DNA of 13,686 nt, from assembly GCA_946403615.1 (NCBI GenBank), contig CAMJAO010000029.1:1-13686 (forward strand), written 5' to 3'. Below are positions 6,325-12,686 of the stretch, one piece after another; the stretch's first letter is position 1; the number at the start of each line of letters is the position of its first letter. Below the pieces are notes generated by a model. It did not search any database, had not been told where the DNA came from, and worked only from the letters and a program-made list of their open reading frames with translations. This DNA comes from an uncultured Prevotellaceae bacterium. GTDB taxonomy: Bacteria > Bacteroidota > Bacteroidia > Bacteroidales > Bacteroidaceae. The translations under genes and the position numbers were made by a program.

Positions 6325-7440
6325 TTACTCTTCGTTCAGTCGTCCATTTACCAAATCCCACTCTCTCTTCGTGAAATCAGAGGTGTCCTGTTTCCACGAC
6401 GGGTCGGGCATGTACCACCAAATCTTGTTGAAATAGGCCTGCAAACCCTTGTCCTTGAACACATAACCGCGGTTGGCGTAGGGCAGGTTGCGAAGGATAC
6501 GCTTGTCCTCCTTGGAGTATTGCATGCTCCAACGGGGGATATAACCGTCGCTGCGGTCATAGAACTCACCAAGAAGGTAATCCTCATTCATAAACGAATA
6601 TGTGTCTGACGACATGATGTCGAAATTGTCTGACGGGTCGAAGTTCATCTTGTGCCATTCCACTGTGCCGTTTCTTAGGGCTATTTCAATATGGTCTTCT
6701 ATGTCTTTATAGACGGCTTTACGCACCTTGCCCTTGCCGGAAACGACCTTAAACTGCGAACCGCTGAACAATTTGGCTTCAATCATGAACTGTTTGAAAG
6801 ATGAGGTCTTGATACGGAGAGTAAAATCGTCTATCTGATGGTTGGCCCAACGCTTGGCGGGGGTCAGCCAGTAAGGCACCTCAAACGTTCTTCCTATACC
6901 GTTCGACATGCGGTAACGGTAGGTGTGGTGTATCAAGTTCTTGCCGGCCTTAAACTGTGCCTTGAACACATAAGCATAAGAGTAACCGGTGGTCTCCTTG
7001 GTCGTGGGGTTGATGAGCGTCATTCCGTCGCTCTCTGTGTCCTGGCGCCATTTCTTCATGTCGAGCACCTCGAAGTTAGTATCTTCTTTGATGATGGCGT
7101 TGGAGTAGGAGAGGGTCTCGCCGTTCAATTTCACCGTAAAGTCGAAAATATGGGGGTGACGTCCAGACGTGTTAAGGTCCTCACCGTCATTGTATGGGGC
7201 GCTAGCTTCAAAACCCATATCTACGGTCTTTGCCTGGCCGCGGTTGAAAAACTCGTATTGCACATCTACCCGGGCGAAACCATCATCGTTCAGGTCGATG
7301 GTCAGCACTTCCTTGGCGCATGAGATATCCGTGTCGCTGATGGGCACCAATTGGCTGCCGCTCACAAAATACACACCATCGTTGGCACTGGCTGCCAGAC
7401 AGATGGTCAGTAGCAAAATAGTGGTTTTCAAAGTCTTCAT
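6325..7440 (-). CDS. Secreted protein with C-terminal YARHG domain
   Basis: A 371-residue protein. The signal peptide is residues 1-19 (MKTLKTTILLLTICLAASA). The large middle part looks beta-rich (for example VLTIDLNDDGFARVDVQYEFFNRG and VDMGFEASAPYNDG) and reminds me of DUF4424-type proteins; I give this only as a resemblance. From about residue 311 to the end it matches the YARHG domain pattern: LRNLPYANRGYVFKDKGLQAYF, WWYMP, then a conserved EW and N near the end. The eponymous YARHG motif reads YANRG (321-325). YARHG domains are extracellular and of unclear function, often at the C-terminus of bacterial surface or lipoproteins. The gene stands alone, divergent from the LD-carboxypeptidase gene. 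Confidence 0.8.
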   Translation of the reverse strand: MKTLKTTILLLTICLAASANDGVYFVSGSQLVPISDTDISCAKEVLTIDLNDDGFARVDVQYEFFNRGQAKTVDMGFEASAPYNDGEDLNTSGRHPHIFDFTVKLNGETLSYSNAIIKEDTNFEVLDMKKWRQDTESDGMTLINPTTKETTGYSYAYVFKAQFKAGKNLIHHTYRYRMSNGIGRTFEVPYWLTPAKRWANHQIDDFTLRIKTSSFKQFMIEAKLFSGSQFKVVSGKGKVRKAVYKDIEDHIEIALRNGTVEWHKMNFDPSDNFDIMSSDTYSFMNEDYLLGEFYDRSDGYIPRWSMQYSKEDKRILRNLPYANRGYVFKDKGLQAYFNKIWWYMPDPSWKQDTSDFTKREWDLVNGRLNEE

Positions 7441-7481
7441 AATGATAGGGTTTTGTCGTTAATGGTTATTCTGATTTTTTG

Positions 7482-7512
7482 CAAAAATACTCATTTCCCC
7501 ACATACCACAAA
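7482..7512 (-). promoter_or_regulatory. -33/-7 promoter of the YARHG-domain gene
   Basis: On the minus strand: TTTG (7512-7509), 19 bases, TATTTTTG (7489-7482), 41 bases before the ATG. Confidence 0.75.
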
Positions 7513-7552
7513 GAAAAATTGACAATTATTTTGTGCTTATTTGTAATAATTA

Positions 7553-7583
7553 TTGGTAATTACCTGTTTTCGTTGTATCTTTG
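7553..7583 (+). promoter_or_regulatory. -33/-7 promoter of the LD-carboxypeptidase gene
   Basis: TTG (7553-7555), 20 bases, TATCTTTG (7576-7583). It places the transcription start near 7590, after an in-frame ATG at 7553, and so supports the start at 7607. Confidence 0.75.
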
Positions 7584-7606
7584 CATGCCAAAATAAAAAC
7601 AAATCA

Positions 7607-8743
7607 ATGAACAAGTATTTATTTTTTACATTTTTCGCTGTGATGGTTGTCGTCACGCTGACATCATGCTCTGATGAAGACGACATCAACGCCCCGAAGC
7701 CCGACGGATCTTCTGTGACTAACTGCATACGCCCAGACTATCTCAAGGCGGGCGACAAAGTGGCCCTGATTTCTCCCTCGTACTTCACGCCGATGGAGAA
7801 TGTCACAAAGACGGCCGACGTGTTGCGCGGATGGGAACTGGACCCCGTCATAGGACCGAATGTGGGCAAGGTAGTTGACGGCAAATATGCCGGAACCGTC
7901 GAAGAACGCATCAGCGACATACGATGGGCACTCAATGATCCGACCATCAAAGCCGTCATCTGCAACCGTGGCGGTTATGGCACCATCCAACTTATCGACC
8001 ATCTGACGCTCGCCGAACTGAAGGCCTCGCCTAAGTGGCTTGTCGGTTTCAGTGATATCTCCACGCTGCACGGGTTGCTGACCCGAGCTGGTGTAATGAG
8101 CATTCACGGCACGATGAGTTCATTCCTGGCAAAAGGCGGTACTGACGAGACCAGCACGCTGATGCGTGACCTTCTCCTCGGCTACGTGCCCCGTTACGAA
8201 TTGCCGGCTCATCAGCAAAATATTCAAGGCCGTGCCAGCGGTCTGCTCGTAGGGGGAAACATCTGCACGTTTGCGCCCAACCTCGGTTCTCAGGCCGACG
8301 CGACCAGTGGCAGTAATCTCATTCTCTTTGTTGAAGAGGTGGAGGAGTCGATGCACAACATCGACCGACAGATGCGCATTCTCCAGATGAATGGCGTGCT
8401 CGACCGCTGCCGTGGCATCATTCTCGGCGAATTTACCGATTGTGGCACTGAATTCAAGGACGACAACGGCGAGACGATAAGTGTTGAGGCCATGCTCCAC
8501 GAACTGTTGAAAGAGTATCACATTCCCGTGCTTTGCGGTTTCCCTGGCGGTCATGGCGACGTGAATCTCCCCCTCGTCATGGGTGCCCCAGTTACAATTG
8601 ATGTGCGTTCCGATGGTGCCACTCTTCAGTTTGATATCGACGGCCAACAGCGTGAGGTCCGCACAACCGACATTGCCAAAGCAAAAGGGAATTTGAGGTC
8701 CTCGACCGCCACCCGCATGCGAATGGCAGGAAAGATAGAGTAA
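7607..8743 (+). CDS. LD-carboxypeptidase lipoprotein (peptidase family S66)
   Basis: A 378-residue protein. The start at 7607 gives a clean lipoprotein signal (lipobox LTSC, Cys21); an in-frame ATG at 7553 lies in the promoter and is rejected. The rest is a full S66 peptidase: YLKAGDKVALISPS (45-58), AVICNRGGYGT (116-126), WLVGFSDIST (144-153), LFVEEVEE (240-247) and GFPGGHGD (311-318). The triad is Ser149, Glu243 and His316, all present. Members such as LdcA remove the terminal D-Ala from the tetrapeptide of peptidoglycan in recycling, and relatives such as MccF cleave peptide-nucleotide antibiotics. The best-known LdcA acts in the cytoplasm, while this one is lipid-anchored in the envelope and so would act on periplasmic muropeptides. 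It is a single-gene unit. Confidence 0.9.
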   Translation: MNKYLFFTFFAVMVVVTLTSCSDEDDINAPKPDGSSVTNCIRPDYLKAGDKVALISPSYFTPMENVTKTADVLRGWELDPVIGPNVGKVVDGKYAGTVEERISDIRWALNDPTIKAVICNRGGYGTIQLIDHLTLAELKASPKWLVGFSDISTLHGLLTRAGVMSIHGTMSSFLAKGGTDETSTLMRDLLLGYVPRYELPAHQQNIQGRASGLLVGGNICTFAPNLGSQADATSGSNLILFVEEVEESMHNIDRQMRILQMNGVLDRCRGIILGEFTDCGTEFKDDNGETISVEAMLHELLKEYHIPVLCGFPGGHGDVNLPLVMGAPVTIDVRSDGATLQFDIDGQQREVRTTDIAKAKGNLRSSTATRMRMAGKIE

Positions 8744-8773
8744 ATATCATAATATTATTATGTACCTTTTTAT

Positions 8774-8796
8774 AAGCCGCGATTCGCGGCTTTTTT
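8774..8796 (+). terminator. Rho-independent terminator of the LD-carboxypeptidase gene
   Basis: AAGCCGCG (8774-8781) and CGCGGCTT (8785-8792) form a stem with loop ATT, followed by a run of six T (8791-8796). Confidence 0.85.
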
Positions 8797-8811
8797 CGTT
8801 GTTATTTCCCG

Positions 8812-8863
8812 TTTCGTATTTTGTATTTCATATTTCGTAAATAAAAAGGTTTCGTATTTCGTA
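8812..8863. repeat. 7-base tandem repeat array (TTTCGTA)
   Basis: Four head-to-tail copies (TTTCGTA, TTTTGTA, TTTCATA, TTTCGTA at 8812-8839), a 10-base spacer, and two perfect copies (8850-8863). The last copies overlap the -33 region of the exbB promoter. Confidence 0.75.
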
Positions 8864-8880
8864 TTTATTCTCTATCTTTG
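8850..8880 (+). promoter_or_regulatory. Promoter of the exb operon
   Basis: The -7 box TATCTTTG (8873-8880) is perfect. Nineteen bases upstream is TTTC (8850-8853), a weak -33 box made by the heptamer array. The predicted transcription start is only a few bases before the first ATG, at 8891. Confidence 0.6.
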
Positions 8881-8890
8881 CACCCAAAGT

Positions 8891-9772
8891 ATGAAAACAA
8901 TGAAAAAACAATTATCAACTTTCCTGGCGGTGCTGGCAATGATGTTTTGCATGAATAGTCCCGTCATGGCGCAAAACGATGAGGCTGCAAAGACTGCAGT
9001 TGAGGCAAAGACCGAAGGGCGTGTGCTCAATGATGCGGACAGCATCACCGACGCGATGGCCGATTCGCTCGACACTGCGCTTGAGGATCTTTCCGAACAA
9101 CAAGACAGTGCTCTCGTAGCCCCTGTAGAGAATGGCGGTCTGCATAAGTCGCTGAAAACCAAGTTTATTGAAGGTAATGCGGGCTTTATGTCGCTCGTGG
9201 CGTTGGCGCTCATCATCGGATTGGCTTTCTGTATCGAACGGCTCATTTACCTCAGTTTGGCACAAATCAAGACACGGAAATTTCTTGGCGAGATTGACGC
9301 TAAAATACAAAATGGCGATATTGAGGGGGCTAAAGAACTCAGTCGCAACACCCGCGGCCCCGTGGCAAGCATCTGTTATCAAGGACTCTTGCGTGCCGAT
9401 GACGACATGGACGAGATTGAGCGTTCGGTCGAGGCCTACGGTTCGGTTCAGGTTGCCAAACTCGATAAAGGGTGCTCATGGATAACCCTGTTCATAGCCA
9501 TCGCGCCCTCGCTCGGATTTCTCGGAACGGTCATAGGTATGGTGATGGCTTTCGACCAGATTCAGAGTGCTGGCGACATCAGCCCCACAATTGTGGCCGC
9601 AGGTATGAAGGTGGCGCTCATTACCACCATCTTCGGTATCATCGCTGCAGTCATTTTGCAAGTGTTCTACAATTATATCCTCACAAAGATTGAACGCCTC
9701 ACCTCGGAAATGGAGGATGCGGCCGTCACATTGTTCGACGCGTTGGGAAAATATAAAATGAAGAAAGGATGA
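8891..9772 (+). CDS. exbB: ExbB/TolQ/MotA-type proton channel protein
   Basis: A 293-residue protein. An N-terminal signal-like segment (ending VMAQ near residue 28) and an acidic linker come before the channel, as in other Bacteroidetes ExbB proteins. Three membrane helices follow: MSLVALALIIGLAFCIERLIYL (about 100-121), WITLFIAIAPSLGFLGTVIGMVMAF (about 197-221) and VALITTIFGIIAAVILQVFY (about 240-259). The last two carry the conserved family pattern with the small-residue GFLGTVIGM turn. With ExbD it converts proton flow into motion of TonB for outer-membrane uptake. ATG 8900 is an in-frame alternative that leaves a longer leader. Its stop overlaps the next start as ATGA. Confidence 0.9.
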   Translation: MKTMKKQLSTFLAVLAMMFCMNSPVMAQNDEAAKTAVEAKTEGRVLNDADSITDAMADSLDTALEDLSEQQDSALVAPVENGGLHKSLKTKFIEGNAGFMSLVALALIIGLAFCIERLIYLSLAQIKTRKFLGEIDAKIQNGDIEGAKELSRNTRGPVASICYQGLLRADDDMDEIERSVEAYGSVQVAKLDKGCSWITLFIAIAPSLGFLGTVIGMVMAFDQIQSAGDISPTIVAAGMKVALITTIFGIIAAVILQVFYNYILTKIERLTSEMEDAAVTLFDALGKYKMKKG

Positions 9773-10266
9773 ACAACGTGCTGAAGCAACAATCTGCCGA
9801 ACGAATCTCCAAACGGGTATTCATCGCATTGCTCGCAGTCATCGCTGTGGTTTTCGTGGCTTTTTATCTCATAGGTTTCAACAGACCGTATGCCGATGAC
9901 CCCAATTTCAATGAGCCTCTGCTTACTGATGTGGTGCTCGTATTTATGTTCCTGATTCTGCTGCTGGCTATCGCCGCTGCGATATGGGGCATGGTGCGTG
10001 CCGTGAGGATGCGGGATGATCTGCCCTCAGACAACGCCTCAACCCCCTACCGATACGGATGGATGGTGGCGGGTGGCACTGTTGTCCTCATGGCACTCAC
10101 ATTCCTGCTCGGATCTACAGCTCCCATTTGGGTCAACGGTGCCGTCTATGCCAATGCGTTCTGGCTTAAAACTGCCAATATGTTCGTATGGTCGTCTGTC
10201 ATCATGATTATCGCTGCCGCTGCTGCCGCCGCCCTCTATACCTTTAGAAACCGTAAAATCGATTGA
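9769..10266 (+). CDS. Four-helix membrane protein of the exb operon
   Basis: A 165-residue protein of unknown function, with four predicted membrane helices near residues 17-37, 53-76, 97-116 and 136-159, short basic loops (RAVRMR) and a small C-terminal basic tail. It is not an ExbB or ExbD homologue by eye: the channel motif and the ExbD aspartate helix are missing. It overlaps exbB by four bases and precedes exbD, so it is translated with them and is probably a subunit or assembly factor of the complex. The third helix is alanine- and glycine-rich, which favours helix packing. Confidence 0.8.
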   Translation: MNNVLKQQSAERISKRVFIALLAVIAVVFVAFYLIGFNRPYADDPNFNEPLLTDVVLVFMFLILLLAIAAAIWGMVRAVRMRDDLPSDNASTPYRYGWMVAGGTVVLMALTFLLGSTAPIWVNGAVYANAFWLKTANMFVWSSVIMIIAAAAAAALYTFRNRKID

Positions 10267-10280
10267 TATCTCAAGTTTCT

Positions 10281-10315
10281 CACCTCTCACCTCTTACCTC
10301 TTACCTCTCACCTCT
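10281..10315. repeat. 7-base tandem repeat array (YACCTCT x5)
   Basis: Five perfect consecutive copies: CACCTCT, CACCTCT, TACCTCT, TACCTCT, CACCTCT. It fills most of the 53-base gap between the four-helix gene and the exbD start at 10320, ending four bases before that ATG. As 7 is not a multiple of 3, each gain or loss of a unit shifts an upstream in-frame ATG (10263) out of frame with exbD. Confidence 0.85.
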
Positions 10316-10319
10316 AAAT

Positions 10320-10919
10320 ATGCGAACCTTCCGTAGAAAACGACGTCATGTGCCGATGATCAATGCTGCATCGGTGGCCGACATTTCATTCATGCTGCTC
10401 ATCCTCTTTCTGATGGTCACGTCGATGGATGTCGATAAGGGCTTGTCGCGCCAATTGCCGCCGCCTGATCCCACCGAGGAGGAGCGCGAGGAAACGAGGG
10501 TGAGCGAACGCAATGTGATGAAAATTGAGGTCACTGCTGACAATAAAATCATGCTCGATGGTAAGGAAGTAGTTCTAGGTGATATCCGCCAACGTGTGAT
10601 GACGTTCGTAGAGAACGAGTCCAACCGCGCCGACCTGCCCGAGAAACATGAGACCGATATCCCTCTCTTGGGAAAATGTCAAATCACTGACCGCCATGTC
10701 ATCCAGATAGAGGCCGACCGACAGAGTAATTATGATGTCTATTTCGGCGTGCAAAACGAAATCGTGGCTGCATATAACACGCTGCGCGACAAACTGGCTG
10801 CCAAGCGGTTCGGAAGAACATACGGACAATGCAGTGACGTGCAGAAAGAGGCGCTGCGAACATACTACCGTCAGCGGGTGGCGGAGATATTTCAGAAGAG
10901 GGAAGGAGGCGAACAATGA
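10320..10919 (+). CDS. exbD: ExbD/TolR-type protein, first copy
   Basis: A 199-residue protein counted from MRTFRRKRRH, which gives the usual ExbD arrangement: a basic cytoplasmic start, one helix (about 19-36, VADISFMLLILFLMVTSM) with the essential proton-carrying aspartate at Asp21, then a periplasmic domain. The frame is also open to ATG 10263, adding 19 residues encoded largely by the heptamer array; that is unlikely to be the real start. The periplasmic part is long and charged compared with E. coli ExbD (about 140 residues). The stop overlaps the second exbD as ATGA. Confidence 0.88.
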   Translation: MRTFRRKRRHVPMINAASVADISFMLLILFLMVTSMDVDKGLSRQLPPPDPTEEEREETRVSERNVMKIEVTADNKIMLDGKEVVLGDIRQRVMTFVENESNRADLPEKHETDIPLLGKCQITDRHVIQIEADRQSNYDVYFGVQNEIVAAYNTLRDKLAAKRFGRTYGQCSDVQKEALRTYYRQRVAEIFQKREGGEQ

Positions 10920-11374
10920 ATTTCAACAAAAGAGAAAAACGCAAGATGCCCGTGCTCAACACGTCGTCGTTGCCTGATTTGATTTTCACCGTGCTTTTTT
11001 TCTTCATGATTGTCACTCACATGAGAAAAGTACCCCTCAAAGTGGAATATCAGGTGCCGGCTGGCACTGAACTGACTCGCCTCACCAAGAAAACGGCGGT
11101 GTCATATATCTATATCGGTAAACCAATGCAACCCTTGCGTGGACAATATGGTGATGCCACCCGCATACAATTGAATGACAAGTTTGCCAGTGCCTCGGAT
11201 ATCGTCGATTACATCTCAGCCGAACGGCAACGCATGGCTCCGCAAGACAAAGAACAGATGACCGTCTCCATCAAAGCCGACAAACGGACCCGCATGGGCG
11301 TCATCACCGACGTCAAACAAGCGCTCCGCCAGGCAAAAGCGCAAAAAATCAATTATTCCGCCGTCTCTCGCTGA
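10916..11374 (+). CDS. exbD: ExbD/TolR-type protein, second copy
   Basis: A 152-residue protein with the same plan: basic N-terminus (FNKREKRKMPVLNTSS), one helix (about 19-36, LPDLIFTVLFFFMIVTHM) with the aspartate again at Asp21, and a periplasmic domain ending in MTVSIKADKRTRMGVITDVKQALRQA, the common C-terminal ExbD fold that contacts TonB. Paired, diverged ExbD proteins are frequent in Bacteroidetes Ton systems and suggest a heteromeric ExbD dimer. No tonB gene is in the window. Confidence 0.9.
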   Translation: MNFNKREKRKMPVLNTSSLPDLIFTVLFFFMIVTHMRKVPLKVEYQVPAGTELTRLTKKTAVSYIYIGKPMQPLRGQYGDATRIQLNDKFASASDIVDYISAERQRMAPQDKEQMTVSIKADKRTRMGVITDVKQALRQAKAQKINYSAVSR

Positions 11375-11390
11375 AAACCGATCGGTTTTC
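11373..11390. terminator. Perfect 18-base palindrome at the end of the exb operon
   Basis: GAAAACCGATCGGTTTTC is a full palindrome and includes the last two bases of the exbD stop codon. It can fold as a 7-bp stem with a GATC loop. The T-run after it is weak, so it may be a terminator or a protein-binding site. Confidence 0.5.
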
Positions 11391-11536
11391 ACTACCATTC
11401 TTCTCATTCAGTCTTTTGCCTTTGTCTTTTTTAACAAACTATTATTTTCGTAGTGTTGAAAATTGTTAAAAAAGATAAAATATTACGATTTGTTATAAAA
11501 ATAGGGTGTTTTCTCTTTAATTTCGTAATTATTTAG

Positions 11537-11544
11537 TAATTTTG
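11537..11544 (+). promoter_or_regulatory. -7 box upstream of the Lrp-type gene
   Basis: TAATTTTG, 22 bases before the ATG. No convincing TTG box is found 19-21 bases upstream, so the -33 part is weak or activator-dependent. The 146 bases upstream (11391-11536) are AT-rich, with nothing else I can name. Confidence 0.5.
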
Positions 11545-11566
11545 CAAAATAATTATTAGTTATCAA

Positions 11567-12061
11567 ATGACAATGGCACATCATCAGTTAGATTCTTTAG
11601 ACAAAAAAATTCTCAGGCTTATTGCCGAAGATGCCCGTATTCCTTTCTTGGAGGTGGCACGTATTTGTAATGTGAGTGGAGCCGCTATTCATCAGAGAAT
11701 ACAGAAACTCTCTAATTTGGGAGTCATCAAAGGCTCGCAATTTATTATTGACCCGGAAAAAATCGGCTATGAGACCTGCGCGTACATTGGCTTGTATCTC
11801 AAGCAACCTGAAGATTTCGACCGTGTGGTTAATGAATTGAAGAAAATACCCGAAGTGGTGGAATGTCATTACACGACAGGCGGATTCGACATGTTCGTCA
11901 AAATCTATGCCTACAACAACCACCATCTGCTCGAGATTATCCATGATAAACTTCAGCCCCTCGGACTCTCACGCAGTGAAACCATCATTTCCTTCCATGC
12001 GTCTATCAATAGGCAGTTGCCTATCGCAGATTTCGAGGAAGAGATGGATGATGAAGAATAA
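11567..12061 (+). CDS. Lrp/AsnC-family transcriptional regulator
   Basis: A 164-residue cytoplasmic protein, the normal length for the family. The N-terminal winged helix-turn-helix spans about residues 8-60 (LDSLDKKILRLIAEDARIPF, then the recognition region VSGAAIHQRIQKLSNLGVI). The C-terminal RAM (regulation of amino acid metabolism) effector-binding and oligomerisation domain follows (VVECHYTTGGFDMFVKIYA). The acidic tail DFEEEMDDEE is a small extension. Such proteins bind amino acids or related metabolites and control metabolism genes; no target can be named. ATG 11573 is a possible alternative start. It does not belong to the exb operon, from which it is separated by 192 bases, a palindrome and its own -7 box. 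Confidence 0.9.
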   Translation: MTMAHHQLDSLDKKILRLIAEDARIPFLEVARICNVSGAAIHQRIQKLSNLGVIKGSQFIIDPEKIGYETCAYIGLYLKQPEDFDRVVNELKKIPEVVECHYTTGGFDMFVKIYAYNNHHLLEIIHDKLQPLGLSRSETIISFHASINRQLPIADFEEEMDDEE

Positions 12062-12104
12062 GTTAAGACCGGTTTTCCAAGCGGAAAACCGGTCTTAACT
12101 TATT
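12057..12104. terminator. Bidirectional terminator covering both stop codons
   Basis: A perfect 22-bp stem (12057-12078 with 12083-12104) around loop AAGC. It includes the TAA of the Lrp-type gene (12059-12061) and the stop of convergent folA (12102-12100). Both descending arms end in CTTAACTTATT, U-rich in each direction. Confidence 0.85.
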
Positions 12105-12588
12105 CCTGATTTCGTACATAATCCACAAACGCATAGCGTTGCTTGTGTTTCTCGTCGGTGTCATGCTCTTCGCGTGATACCTCTTTCCATTCTTGGTAGG
12201 AGGGGAAGAAGGCGTCGGCTTCGGCCGGCGTGTCATCCACTTCGGTCAGGCAAAGACGGTCGGCTAAAGGCATGGCTTGCCGGTATACACTGGAGCCGCC
12301 GATGATAAACACCTCTTCTTCTTCGCTGCAATGTGAAAGCGCTGATTTCAACGACGGGAAGCACTCACAACCAGGCAACTCTTTCACTGTCCGGCTCAGC
12401 ACAATGTTCCTGCGGTTAGGCAAGGCTCCCTTGGGCAGCGAGTCAAACGTTTTCCGTCCCATGATGATGGTGTGCCCGGTGGTCAGAGCCTTAAAACGTT
12501 TCAGGTCATTGGGCAACCAATACAACAGCTTATTCTCATAGCCGATGGCTCCGTTCTTCGCCACCGCTGCAATAATCGATATGGTCAT
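12100..12588 (-). CDS. folA: Dihydrofolate reductase
   Basis: A 162-residue enzyme, typical length (E. coli 159). It reduces dihydrofolate to tetrahydrofolate with NADPH, restoring the cofactor used up by thymidylate synthase. It has ISIIAAVAKNGAIGYENKL at the N-terminus, LPNDLKRFK with the substrate-binding acidic residue Asp28, TIIMGRKTFDSLPKGALPNRRNIVLSR for NADPH binding, and VFIIGGSSVYRQAM. The position of E. coli Trp22 is Tyr23 here, with a Trp next to it. It lies 98 bases after thyA in the same direction and is probably co-transcribed with it. Confidence 0.95.
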   Translation of the reverse strand: MTISIIAAVAKNGAIGYENKLLYWLPNDLKRFKALTTGHTIIMGRKTFDSLPKGALPNRRNIVLSRTVKELPGCECFPSLKSALSHCSEEEEVFIIGGSSVYRQAMPLADRLCLTEVDDTPAEADAFFPSYQEWKEVSREEHDTDEKHKQRYAFVDYVRNQE

Positions 12589-12644
12589 TGAAAAATGTTT
12601 AGTCGTTTAGGGATTTATCTATATGGTGATTAAGAGAGTAATGG

Positions 12645-12680
12645 CTTTAACTTCTTTAACTACCTTAACTTCATTAACTA
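12645..12680. repeat. 9-base tandem repeat (CNTTAACTW x4)
   Basis: Four consecutive copies: CTTTAACTT, CTTTAACTA, CCTTAACTT, CATTAACTA. It lies in the 98-base gap between thyA and folA, seven bases from the thyA stop. Confidence 0.8.
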
Positions 12681-12686
12681 CTCAAA

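Noticed and set aside
7507..7535. Inverted repeat CACAAA/TTTGTG between divergent promoters as an operator
   Set aside because: Only six pairs in AT-rich sequence, and one half is simply the -33 box of the minus-strand promoter; too weak to call.
8120..8647. Minus-strand open frame of 175 codons
   Set aside because: It lies wholly within the LD-carboxypeptidase gene on the other strand and shows no family signature.
10281..10315. CRISPR-like repeats
   Set aside because: The units are 7 bases long and directly adjacent, without spacers; the same holds for the arrays at 8812 and 12645.
12589..12644. Riboswitch or leader structure before folA
   Set aside because: The remaining gap is short and shows no conserved aptamer pattern or strong hairpin.
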